A stretch of 64,000 bases of DNA, taken from Brevundimonas huaxiensis. GTDB lineage: Bacteria > Pseudomonadota > Alphaproteobacteria > Caulobacterales > Caulobacteraceae. Below, piece by piece: positions 34,783 to 45,327 of the stretch (position 1 is the stretch's first letter; every line of letters starts with the position of its first letter). The DNA is taken from NCBI RefSeq assembly GCF_014218725.1, contig NZ_JABBJE010000001.1:434001-498000 (forward strand). The letters are read 5' to 3'. A program made the translations under genes and the position numbers. The notes below the pieces were generated by a model. The model saw nothing but the letters and a program-made list of their open reading frames with translations, searched no databases and was not told the DNA's origin.

Positions 34783-35519
34783 TCGCGACGCTTTCTGAGA
34801 TTGGGCAGGAAGCCGTCCTGTCTAGAAAAGAGTTCGATCCGGATATTCACGTCGGGGCAACCTGCCACAGGGTTGGGATCTTCGCACGATCTCCGGACGC
34901 GTGGCGGATCGGCGCGCTGCGCTTCCCAGGCCGCCAGACGACGCGCTCCCTGTCGCGCGAAGGCGGCGTCGCGCTCGGCATTCCCCGTTCCCCGGATGAC
35001 AGGGGCGGCTTCGCCGCCGTTCCAGCGCTCCTCGCAGCGGCGGCGGTCGTCGGGCGCGAGGCGGTGCGGGGCGTTGCACGAAAGGGAAGACAATCTCGGC
35101 CCCGCAAGAGCGCCGCCGACCCGCCAGCGGGCGTCGATCCCGTCGTCCGCGGTCGCTTGGCTCATGGACGAGGGCGAGGGCGGGGACAGGGGCGCCGACG
35201 TCGCCGGATCGCCTCTGTTCGGCGCATCTTCTTGTGACGCCTGCGCGCGTCGGGTCGCGGCCATCGCGCCGTCAGAGGACGTGACAGACGGAGCTCTTGG
35301 CGCGCGGACCAGGGAGGGCCAGGCGTCCTCAAGATAGACGATCATCGGCGCAGGTCGCAGCGAACGCGCGCGCAGCCCCGGATCCGTCATGGATAGAAGC
35401 ACGACGGCGCCTGCATTCAGCCCGACGGCGGCGGCCGCAAAGCCCGCCTTGCGCCAGCCAAGACGGCGGGGCGCCTTTGTCGGCGTCATCGCCCCAAGTC
35501 CGAGGTCAGCGGCAGCCAT
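34779..35519 (-). CDS. Membrane-anchored four-Cys protein of unknown family (paralogue B)
   Basis: A 246-residue paralogue of its neighbour. It has a membrane span (KAGFAAAAVGLNAGAVVLLS), the TonB-like strand MIVYLEDAWP, and a low-complexity linker. The module DARWRV, SCNAPHRLAPDDRRRC (C-x13-C), GTGNAERDAAFARQGARRLA and SCEDPNPVAGC (C-x8-C) closes it. The conserved ERDAAFA..GARRLA..E block is almost identical to C. It starts at 35519, two bases after the stop of gene A, or at an in-frame ATG (35489) ten codons later that better fits a short basic N-terminus. It overlaps gene C by four bases, so translation is coupled. Function unknown. Confidence 0.78.
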   Translation of the reverse strand: MAAADLGLGAMTPTKAPRRLGWRKAGFAAAAVGLNAGAVVLLSMTDPGLRARSLRPAPMIVYLEDAWPSLVRAPRAPSVTSSDGAMAATRRAQASQEDAPNRGDPATSAPLSPPSPSSMSQATADDGIDARWRVGGALAGPRLSSLSCNAPHRLAPDDRRRCEERWNGGEAAPVIRGTGNAERDAAFARQGARRLAAWEAQRADPPRVRRSCEDPNPVAGCPDVNIRIELFSRQDGFLPNLRKRRE

Positions 35520-35521
35520 CG

Positions 35522-36118
35522 TCAGTTCATGCCGAACAGGGACCGCAGCCCGGGGTAGGCGCCGTCGCCTTCGCGGTAATCGCGCCAGCGTTTCTTGACG
35601 GCGGCTTCTTTTGCAAAGCCCGCCGTCCTTTCCTCATCGCCGGAGCGTACCATCGGCGGCGATGATCCATCGGCCGCGATCGCCAGCGCACGGCAAGCCT
35701 GACGGTCCCGCGTGGACCGTGCGGTTTCGGGGCGGCAATCCGGTTCGCCATTGCGCGCCGTGTTCCCCGTCGGCCAGGCGGCGTCGGGTGAGTGGCTCGG
35801 TCGAACTGTCCAACGCGGGTCATAGGCGGGCGCGGCCGGGCGATCCGATGTCGGCGTCACGGTCGGCGCCGGTACCGCAGTATCAGAATCGCGCGGACGG
35901 ACTGGCGTCCGGCGTTGGTCCTGCGCTGGCGGCGCGGCCGCCGGCGCTTTGCGGGCCTTTGCACCTATGATCACGGGCTCGATCTCGATGTAGAGAGGCG
36001 AGTGTCCCGGAACCCGCCGCGGCGCCGGGCGGCGGTCCTCCACCGCAAGCAGCGTCAGCAGGCCTGCGTTCACCGCAAGCGAGAGCGCAATCGCCCCTGT
36101 TCTGGCCAGCCCCGCCAT
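35522..36118 (-). CDS. Membrane-anchored two-Cys protein of unknown family (paralogue A)
   Basis: A 198-residue protein, first in the operon and the most divergent of the three. One membrane span (TGAIALSLAVNAGLLTLLAV) precedes the strand PLYIEIEPVI, then a proline-rich linker. The module has DPRWTVRP, DCRPETARSTRDRQAC (C-x13-C) and SGDEERTAGFAKEAA in place of the GTGNxERDAAFA block. The C-x8-C pair of the paralogues is missing because the protein ends early (RSLFGMN). The 394-nt gap upstream faces rpsL. Its role cannot be named; the shared architecture suggests the three act together or on related partners. Confidence 0.78.
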   Translation of the reverse strand: MAGLARTGAIALSLAVNAGLLTLLAVEDRRPAPRRVPGHSPLYIEIEPVIIGAKARKAPAAAPPAQDQRRTPVRPRDSDTAVPAPTVTPTSDRPAAPAYDPRWTVRPSHSPDAAWPTGNTARNGEPDCRPETARSTRDRQACRALAIAADGSSPPMVRSGDEERTAGFAKEAAVKKRWRDYREGDGAYPGLRSLFGMN

Positions 36119-36249
36119 GACCCATCCCCGGTTGGTCTTGTCGTCAAGCTGAGCGCGAAGCGTGGCGGGTTTCAGGCGAAAGGTCGCTCTATTGAAGACC
36201 GCTAGGCTTCATCGAAGCGGCTGCATTCTGGAGCGTTAACGTCTCCGCC

Positions 36250-36278
36250 TTGACCTTCGCGCCCATCGCGCGTAGAAG
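36250..36278 (+). promoter_or_regulatory. Candidate promoter upstream of the rpsL leader RNA
   Basis: TTGACC (36250-36255) and TAGAAG (36273-36278) are separated by 17 nt. They precede a run of three hairpins ending in a terminator-like structure. The start site would fall near 36285. Confidence 0.45.
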
Positions 36279-36284
36279 CCGCCC

Positions 36285-36383
36285 ACTTTCGAGGCGTGAC
36301 CGGTTCGCCGGTCGCTGAGATCGTGACAATCGAACGGACGGGCTGTGCCCGCCGGAACGCCCAAAGCGCGCGTTCCGGTTTTT
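36285..36383 (+). ncRNA. Candidate structured RNA or attenuator upstream of rpsL
   Basis: Predicted RNA of about 100 nt with three successive hairpins. The first is GACCGG-TTCG-CCGGTC (36298-36313, UUCG-capped). The second is CGGGC-TGT-GCCCG (36339-36351). The third is CCGGAACGC (36352-36360) with GCGTTCCGG (36370-36378), directly followed by TTTTT (36379-36383), i.e. an intrinsic terminator. No ORF lies between the promoter and the terminator, and the only gene upstream is on the other strand. It could be a small RNA or a leader that attenuates rpsL-rpsG-fusA-tuf. The remainder of the 36119-36512 gap shows nothing else I can name. Confidence 0.5.
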
Positions 36384-36512
36384 CTGTTTGTCCCTGTCGC
36401 ATCTCGGTCTCGATGACACCCGGGCGAGGGGATGGTCCCCCGTTCACAAGAAGGCGAGAGGCGCTTCGGTCGAAAGACACACGCCTCCATCAGAAGTCGA
36501 GACGAGTTTCGA

Positions 36513-36887
36513 ATGCCTACGATCAACCAGCTGATCCGCAAGCCGCGCAAGCCCAAGCCCACCCGCAACAAGGTGCCGGCTCTGGAGGGTTCGCCCCAGC
36601 GTCGCGGCGTCTGCACCCGCGTTTACACGACGACTCCGAAGAAGCCGAACTCGGCTCTGCGTAAGGTCGCCAAGGTCCGTCTGGCCAAGAACGGCTACGA
36701 AGCCGTGTGCTACATCCCCGGCGAAGGCCACAACCTGCAAGAACACTCGGTTGTTCTGATCCGCGGCGGCCGCGTGAAGGACTTGCCCGGCGTTCGCTAC
36801 CACATCCTGCGCGGCGTTCTGGATACCCAAGGCGTCAAGGACCGTAAGCAGCGTCGTTCGCACTACGGCGCCAAGCGTCCGAAGTAA
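36513..36887 (+). CDS. rpsL: 30S ribosomal protein S12
   Basis: Decoding-centre protein that controls accuracy. The 124-residue protein has [19 protein letters not shown] and [13 protein letters not shown]. The lysines whose mutation gives streptomycin resistance are both wild type. I chose ATG 36513 ([15 protein letters not shown]), the usual S12 start; the open frame goes 27 codons further upstream without similarity. It begins the str operon. Confidence 0.98.
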   Translation: MPTINQLIRKPRKPKPTRNKVPALEGSPQRRGVCTRVYTTTPKKPNSALRKVAKVRLAKNGYEAVCYIPGEGHNLQEHSVVLIRGGRVKDLPGVRYHILRGVLDTQGVKDRKQRRSHYGAKRPK

Positions 36888-36896
36888 GCCATTCTT

Positions 36897-36925
36897 CTCC
36901 GGGCCGTCGCGCCCGGAGGCCTTTT
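36897..36925 (+). promoter_or_regulatory. Hairpin between rpsL and rpsG
   Basis: CTCCGGGC (36897-36904) pairs with GCCCGGAG (36911-36918), six-base loop, then GCCTTTTC. In E. coli the S7 repressor site of the str operon lies in this same intercistronic position. It could be that or a weak terminator. Confidence 0.5.
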
Positions 36926-36968
36926 CGAGATCATCCCGGCGCAGGTCGGGCACTGCAAGGAATACCCC

Positions 36969-37442
36969 ATGTCGCGTCGTCACCGCGCCCAGAAACGTGA
37001 AGTTCTGCCGGATCCCAAGTTCGGGGATCTGGTCGTCACCAAGTTCATGAACTACGTCATGTACGAAGGTAAGAAGGCCGTCGCCGAGAACATCGTGTAC
37101 GGCGCCTTCGATATCCTGGCCGAGAAGAAGAAGGACCAGGAGCCGGTCGCGACCTTCCACGCCGCTCTGGAAAACGTCTCTCCGTCGGTCGAAGTGCGCT
37201 CGCGTCGCGTCGGCGGCGCCACCTATCAGGTGCCCGTCGAAGTCCGTCCGGACCGTCGCCGCGCCCTGGCCATCCGCTGGCTGGTGAACGCTGCGCGCAA
37301 GCGTGGCGAAAACACCATGACCGAAAAGCTGGCCGCCGAACTGCTTGACGCTTCGAACAACCGCGGCACCGCGGTCAAGAAGCGCGAAGACACCCACAAG
37401 ATGGCCGAAGCCAACCGCGCCTTCAGCCACTATCGCTGGTAA
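36969..37442 (+). CDS. rpsG: 30S ribosomal protein S7
   Basis: Primary 16S rRNA binder of the 30S head and, in E. coli, repressor of the str operon. The 157 residues are the standard length. It starts [20 protein letters not shown] and keeps the rRNA-binding [20 protein letters not shown]. The C-terminal helix ends [12 protein letters not shown]. An AAGGAATA site precedes the ATG. Confidence 0.98.
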   Translation: MSRRHRAQKREVLPDPKFGDLVVTKFMNYVMYEGKKAVAENIVYGAFDILAEKKKDQEPVATFHAALENVSPSVEVRSRRVGGATYQVPVEVRPDRRRALAIRWLVNAARKRGENTMTEKLAAELLDASNNRGTAVKKREDTHKMAEANRAFSHYRW

Positions 37443-37485
37443 CGCCTTCAAAGCGTCATCTGCGCTGACTATCTAAGGGTTTCCG

Positions 37486-37516
37486 GTGCGGGCGGTTTGA
37501 GCTAAATCGCCCGCAC
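37486..37516 (+). promoter_or_regulatory. Strong hairpin between rpsG and fusA
   Basis: A 13-bp stem (37486-37498 with 37504-37516, one G-T pair) with loop GAGCT. The core is GTGCGGGCG/CGCCCGCAC. No T-run follows, so it is more likely a processing or protein-binding site than a terminator. Confidence 0.5.
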
Positions 37517-37588
37517 TCGCTTATCCGAACACCGACATCCTTCCGTGGGCGCCCTTAAGCGTCCTGAAAACTTTCAAGGCACGTTTCC

Positions 37589-39667
<2,079 letters not shown>

Positions 39668-39722
39668 GCTTTCCCTTTTCGGAAAGCCCGCCTATATGCG
39701 CCCGGACCGTAAGGACCGGGCG
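39668..39722 (+). other. Two hairpins between fusA and tuf
   Basis: GCTTTCC (39668-39674) with GGAAAGC (39681-39687), and CGCCCGG (39699-39705) with CCGGGCG (39716-39722). Neither has a following T-run. They may mark processing of the fusA-tuf mRNA or a tuf leader. Confidence 0.4.
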
Positions 39723-39776
39723 TCCTTAACCCCCAAACTGCAGGAACCCCGGTTCGGGGACCTTAGGAGCTAGAAA

Positions 39777-40967
<1,191 letters not shown>

Positions 40968-41036
40968 GCCAAACGGCCTCAAGCCGCGCGCCTCCGCGAG
41001 GAGCGCATAGGCCGAAAACCAAAGTCGCGTAACAGA

Positions 41037-41067
41037 ACGGCCCCCGGAGTAATCCGGGGGCCGTTTT
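41037..41067 (+). terminator. Terminator after tuf
   Basis: Twelve-bp stem ACGGCCCCCGGA (41037-41048) with TCCGGGGGCCGT (41053-41064), GTAA loop, then TTTT. Confidence 0.93.
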
Positions 41068-41147
41068 GCTGTTTGGGCGACTGCCGGGCCCGCAACGGGC
41101 CGGACGCTCAGGCGTTAGGACCGTCTGTCCAACAGCCAAGGTTCAAG

Positions 41148-42743
41148 ATGCGTCTGATCTCGTTGCTTGCGTGCCTTGTCGCCTTGTCGGCCTGCGCCAC
41201 CCATCCCGGCAAGGTCGATCAGGTCCGGTTCGCCAAGGATGCCGAGCCGATATTGGCGACGACCGAAGCTGGGACGGTGCGCGGGCTCGAGGGGGCGGGG
41301 ACGCGCGCGTATCTAGGCGTGCCGTTCGCGGCGCCGCCGGTCGGCGATCTGCGCTGGCGTGCGCCGCAGCCGGTTCAGGCCTGGCAGGGCGTTCGGGATG
41401 CGACGCGGATTGGTTCGGACTGCACCCAGGCGATCGGGCGACGTTCGATCCTGGGCGGCGGCGGCGGGATCGTCGTCGGGTCCGAGGACTGTCTGTATCT
41501 GAACATCTATGCGCCGGGCGGTGATGCGGCCGAGGCGCGGCCGGTGATGGTCTATATCCCCGGCGGCGCCTTCACCGTGGGGGCGGGCGCCAACTACGAT
41601 CCGTCGAAACTGGCGCGCGAGCAGGGGCGGGTGGTCGTGACGATGAACTATCGGCTCGGCGCGCTGGGCTGGCTGGCGCATCCGGGGTTTCAGGCGACCG
41701 GCGAAGGCTTCGGCGGCAATTTCGGCCTGATGGATCAGCAGGCGGCGCTGAAATGGGTGCATCGGAACATTGCAGCCTTCGGCGGCGATCCAGGCGACGT
41801 CACCCTGTTCGCCGAGAGCGCGGGCGCGTGGACGGCCTGTTACCTGATGGCGTCGCCGCAATCGGAGGGGCTGTATCAACGGGTCATCATGCAGAGCGGC
41901 GGGTGCCTTGAGCCGTCGTCCCTGGTCAGGGCGCAGGATGCGGCCCAGTCGGGGCCGATGTTCGCCGAAAGGCTGGGCTGCACGGGCGAGGATCAGATCG
42001 CGTGCCTGAAGGCGCTGCCGGCCTGGCGGCTGTCGCGGGCGGCGTCATTGAGGGCGGGCATCAACGGGCCAGGGTCGTGGGGACCGGTGCACACGGACGC
42101 CACTGTGCCGGAAAACCCGGCGGTCGCGATCCGCGAGGGGCGGTTCACGCGCGTCCCTGTACTTGTCGGGACGAACCTCGATGAGGGGCGGCTGTTCGCC
42201 AACGAGGTGCAGGACATGGATCGCTATCAGAAGGAGACGATCTGGATGTACGGCGATCAGGGCGAGCGGGTGCTGGCGCGCTATCCGGTGGGTGAGGACG
42301 GGCCTGCCTACGCCATCGCTGCCAACTTCACGGACCAGAGGTTCGCCTGTCCGTCACAAGCCTTGCGGCGACTTCTGGCCCAGCATGTGCCGGTGTGGGG
42401 GTATGAGTTTGCCGATCGCGAGGTGCCATTCGTGCTGCCTGACTGGATCGTCGGTCTGGACCTGGGCGCCTATCACGCCAGCGAGCTGGCCTATGTGTTC
42501 GGAACGCGCTGGGTGTTCGCCGATCCCAAGCGGTTCACGCCGGAGCAGAAGGCGCTGTCGGAGCGGATGCAAAGGCTGTGGGCGACGTTCGGCCGCTCGG
42601 CCTTCGCCGCCGAATGGCCCCGCGTCGAGGGTGCGGGGCCGGTGCGGGTGTTCAAGCCGGAGGGCGATGTCATGGACGACGGCTTCTTCGAACGCCATCA
42701 CTGTGACTTCTGGGACGGGACGCCGTTCGGCGCCGTCCACTAG
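41148..42743 (+). CDS. Type B carboxylesterase, lipoprotein
   Basis: A 531-residue member of the carboxylesterase/cholinesterase family. A lipoprotein signal ends LSAC (Cys17). The early EDCLYLNIYAP and YIPGGAFTVG (oxyanion region) and the nucleophile elbow in FAESAGAW are recognisable. The usual GESAG glycine is Ala here. The catalytic His is probably in AYHASELAYVFG. The frame runs 25 codons upstream but ATG 41148 sits at the lipoprotein signal. The stop overlaps the stop of the convergent L,D-transpeptidase in the shared tetranucleotide CTAG. Hydrolyses short or medium acyl esters by family; the real substrate is unknown. Confidence 0.88.
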   Translation: MRLISLLACLVALSACATHPGKVDQVRFAKDAEPILATTEAGTVRGLEGAGTRAYLGVPFAAPPVGDLRWRAPQPVQAWQGVRDATRIGSDCTQAIGRRSILGGGGGIVVGSEDCLYLNIYAPGGDAAEARPVMVYIPGGAFTVGAGANYDPSKLAREQGRVVVTMNYRLGALGWLAHPGFQATGEGFGGNFGLMDQQAALKWVHRNIAAFGGDPGDVTLFAESAGAWTACYLMASPQSEGLYQRVIMQSGGCLEPSSLVRAQDAAQSGPMFAERLGCTGEDQIACLKALPAWRLSRAASLRAGINGPGSWGPVHTDATVPENPAVAIREGRFTRVPVLVGTNLDEGRLFANEVQDMDRYQKETIWMYGDQGERVLARYPVGEDGPAYAIAANFTDQRFACPSQALRRLLAQHVPVWGYEFADREVPFVLPDWIVGLDLGAYHASELAYVFGTRWVFADPKRFTPEQKALSERMQRLWATFGRSAFAAEWPRVEGAGPVRVFKPEGDVMDDGFFERHHCDFWDGTPFGAVH

Positions 42744-43807
42744 ATAAAGCGGACGGTGACGCCCGGCTTGACCTTGTCGGCCAGCATCCAGGCGTCCCAG
42801 TTGGTCAGGCGCACGCAGCCGTGCGAGGCCGTCTTGCCGACCAGATGCGGGTCGGGCGTGCCGTGTATGCCGTAGCTGGGCTTATTCAGGTCGATCCAGA
42901 CGACGCCCACCGGATTATTCGGACCGGGTTTGACGACGACCTTCTTCTTGCCGTCGCCATAGCTGAGTTTCGACGGGTCGTAGGTGTAGTCCGGGTTCCG
43001 CGCCACGCCGTTGACCTTGACCGTGCCGGTTGGCGTCGGGTTGTCGCCGCTGCCGATGGTGGCCGGGAAGTAGGCGATCAGCTTGCCGTCGGCGTCGAAC
43101 GCCTTGACCGAGCCTTCGCTCTTATCGACGTCGATGTGGTCCACGTCGGCGGGCAGGGGGGCGGTGTTGACGGCGGGGACAAGCAGGCCCTGGCCCACGC
43201 GATTGAAGTCGGCGCCGGGGTTCATGGCGCGCAGCAAGGCCTCGGTGACGTGGAAGCGCTCGGCCAAGGCCTCGACGATATTGGCGTAACCCATGTGGGC
43301 CGCCTGACCCTGAGCTTCCAACTCCGTGGGAACGACGCCGAGGTAGGGTCCGGCGATGTCCTGCTGAGTGATGGTGTAGGTGGTGGTCACGGCGCCCGGT
43401 CCGGCGGCGGCGCGCAGTCGGCCCATCACGTCGGCGTTCAGCTGGCCGTTCACCGTCATGCCGTTCGCTTCCTGAAACGCCGAGATCGCCTGACGCATGT
43501 TCGACCCCGCCAGGCCGTCGATCGCGCCGGGCGAGAAGCGGGCGCGTTCCAGCAGAACTTGGGCGCGGATCAGGGCGGGTTGCGGCTGCTGCTGGGCGGC
43601 ATTCGGGGTAGCCGGCTGGCCCGCTTGCGCGCTAGGCGACGCCGCGTAGGCGGTGTTCTCGATGGCGTCACGAGAGAGCGGGCCGGTTTGGCCCACTTGC
43701 CCGGCCTCGGCCGTCTGCGCCGCTGGGGCGGCTGTGTTCTCTTCCTTCGGCGAACAGGCGCCCAGAGCGAGAACAGCGAGTGCGGCGAGGTAGGCGGGAC
43801 GGTTCAT
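42740..43807 (-). CDS. L,D-transpeptidase lipoprotein with peptidoglycan-binding domain
   Basis: A 355-residue periplasmic enzyme forming 3-3 peptidoglycan cross-links or anchoring proteins to peptidoglycan. The lipoprotein signal ends LGAC (Cys18). A low-complexity Ala/Gln/Pro stretch follows. A PG_binding_1 helical domain lies at about residues 75-120, and a YkuD catalytic domain covers the last 130 residues. The active site is HGTPDPHLVGKTASHGCVRL with the nucleophile Cys in SHGCVRL. The ATG at 43807 is preceded by a GAAAG purine box. The next gene upstream on the same strand is the acidic microprotein. Confidence 0.93.
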   Translation of the reverse strand: MNRPAYLAALAVLALGACSPKEENTAAPAAQTAEAGQVGQTGPLSRDAIENTAYAASPSAQAGQPATPNAAQQQPQPALIRAQVLLERARFSPGAIDGLAGSNMRQAISAFQEANGMTVNGQLNADVMGRLRAAAGPGAVTTTYTITQQDIAGPYLGVVPTELEAQGQAAHMGYANIVEALAERFHVTEALLRAMNPGADFNRVGQGLLVPAVNTAPLPADVDHIDVDKSEGSVKAFDADGKLIAYFPATIGSGDNPTPTGTVKVNGVARNPDYTYDPSKLSYGDGKKKVVVKPGPNNPVGVVWIDLNKPSYGIHGTPDPHLVGKTASHGCVRLTNWDAWMLADKVKPGVTVRFI

Positions 43808-43845
43808 AAGAGACTTTCGAGACGGTGAGTGCAGGTGGTCGGCGT

Positions 43846-44007
43846 TCAGTTCGGTTCGCCGGTCGCGGGGTCGGTTTCGGTTTCGCCGGAGTTGGACGAG
43901 TCCTTCGAACCCTTGGGCTCAGTCGCCGGACGCGGAGGCTGGCCTTCGCCGTCCGGTCGCAGGTTTTCGTTCTCGACGGCTTGGCTGTCAGGGCGCTGAT
44001 CGGTCAT
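43846..44007 (-). CDS. Acidic, disordered microprotein (53 aa)
   Basis: A 53-residue protein beginning MTDQRPDSQAVENENLRPDG and ending SSNSGETETDPATGEPN. It has no hydrophobic segment and is rich in Asp, Glu, Ser, Pro and Gly, so it is probably disordered. A strong AAGGAG site lies eight bases upstream of the ATG on the minus strand, which argues that it is translated. It may be co-transcribed with the L,D-transpeptidase downstream (38 nt). No family recognised. Confidence 0.65.
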   Translation of the reverse strand: MTDQRPDSQAVENENLRPDGEGQPPRPATEPKGSKDSSNSGETETDPATGEPN

Positions 44008-44156
44008 GGTCTTCTCCTTGGGTCACTCAAACGCGCCAGGGCGACCGCGGCTCCGTCAACGCGCGTTCACCATGCCGGTGAACCCTGATGAAACACGCAT
44101 GGGGCAGGATGCGGTCTGGAATGGACCTTGCTTCGCAGGGCCCTAAGAGGATGCGT

Positions 44157-45317
44157 ATGGCCGGAATGCTGCAGGTCGAGATCATGGACGCGGCGGCGAT
44201 GGATGCCGCCGCCGTCGCCCTGTGGCGTGCGTGGACGGCTGGCAATCCTGATCTGGCCAGCCCCTATTTCCGATGGGACTATGCCGAGATCGCCTCGCGG
44301 GTCTGCCCCGGCGCGGCGATCGCCGTGTTCAGACGGGACGGTGAGATCGTCGGCTTTTTCCCGCATCAGCGACGTGGCGGAGCAGTTCAGCCGCTGGGCG
44401 CGCCCATGAACGACTATCATGGCGTCATCGCCCCCGCGGACGAGACGATCACGTTGGAAGAGGTGGCGCGGCTGTTGAAAGCCAAGCGGCTGAACGTGCC
44501 CGGCTGGATCGGCGCGGGCGAAACGGGCCAGGCGCGTGAGACCGTGCAGGTGGCCATGCCCGAAGCGGGCTATGACGACTGGTACGCCGAGCGTCGAAAG
44601 ACCTTCGGCAAATATTTCAAGGACAAGGAGCGGGCGCGCCGCAGCCTGGAGGCCGAACTGGGGCCGATCCGGGTGGAGCGGGGTCGCAGAGATCCGGCGC
44701 TGCTGGATCATCTGATCGCGCTGAAGGCGGGGCAGTATCGGCGCTCGGGCCTGCACGACATCTTCGCCTGCGGTTGGACGCGGGATCTGCTCCACGCGCT
44801 GATGAGCGAGATGCGAGAAGACTTCGGCGCCTCGATGGCGGCGATGCATGCGGGCGACAAGCTGGTCGCGATCGAGTTCTCGCTGCACGCCGGGCGGCAT
44901 TACCATTTCTGGTTCCCGGCCTATGAGCCGACGCTGGCGCGGTGCTCGCCGGGCATCTTGCTGAGCATGGACACGATGCGGCTGGCGGCGGCCGAGGGTT
45001 TCCGGGTGTTCGACTTCGGCTTCGAGGGCGAGACCTACAAGAAGTATTTCGTCAACGCGCGCCAGACGGTGCGCGAAGCCGTGGTGATGCAGCCCGGCGT
45101 GACCCAGGCGCTGGGCGACATCACAGTGGCGGCGTTGAACAAGGCGGGCGGGCGCGGCGAGGCGGTGCGGGCGTCGCTGCGTCGGCGCTGGGCCACCATC
45201 GAAGCCTGCGAGGCGACGCCGGTCGGGCGGCTGAGGGGCGCGGCGGTCGCCGCAAGGTCGGCCGTCCAGAAGGCGGCTGCGAAAAAGAAGACGCCGGCGC
45301 GCGTCGCCCACGTTTGA
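44157..45317 (+). CDS. GNAT/FemAB-like acetyltransferase (CelD-type)
   Basis: A 386-residue protein of the FemAB/BioF2-like GNAT group (PF13480), often linked with exopolysaccharide or lipid-modifying pathways. The fold's core is seen in AVFRRDGEIVGFFPHQR, YFKDKERARRSLEAELGP and FDFGFEGETYKKYF. A basic, Ala/Lys-rich C-terminal tail follows. I chose ATG 44157 (MAGMLQVEIMD), six bases after AAGAGG (44145-44150); the frame starts earlier at 44088 without a ribosome site. It stands 10 nt before the cupin-like gene, so they probably form an operon. Substrate not predicted. Confidence 0.8.
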   Translation: MAGMLQVEIMDAAAMDAAAVALWRAWTAGNPDLASPYFRWDYAEIASRVCPGAAIAVFRRDGEIVGFFPHQRRGGAVQPLGAPMNDYHGVIAPADETITLEEVARLLKAKRLNVPGWIGAGETGQARETVQVAMPEAGYDDWYAERRKTFGKYFKDKERARRSLEAELGPIRVERGRRDPALLDHLIALKAGQYRRSGLHDIFACGWTRDLLHALMSEMREDFGASMAAMHAGDKLVAIEFSLHAGRHYHFWFPAYEPTLARCSPGILLSMDTMRLAAAEGFRVFDFGFEGETYKKYFVNARQTVREAVVMQPGVTQALGDITVAALNKAGGRGEAVRASLRRRWATIEACEATPVGRLRGAAVAARSAVQKAAAKKKTPARVAHV

Positions 45318-45327
45318 GAATATCGGC

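Noticed and set aside
36432..36512. N-terminally extended rpsL
   Set aside because: S12 starts MPTINQL in this group; the upstream codons encode a sequence without similarity and overlap the leader.
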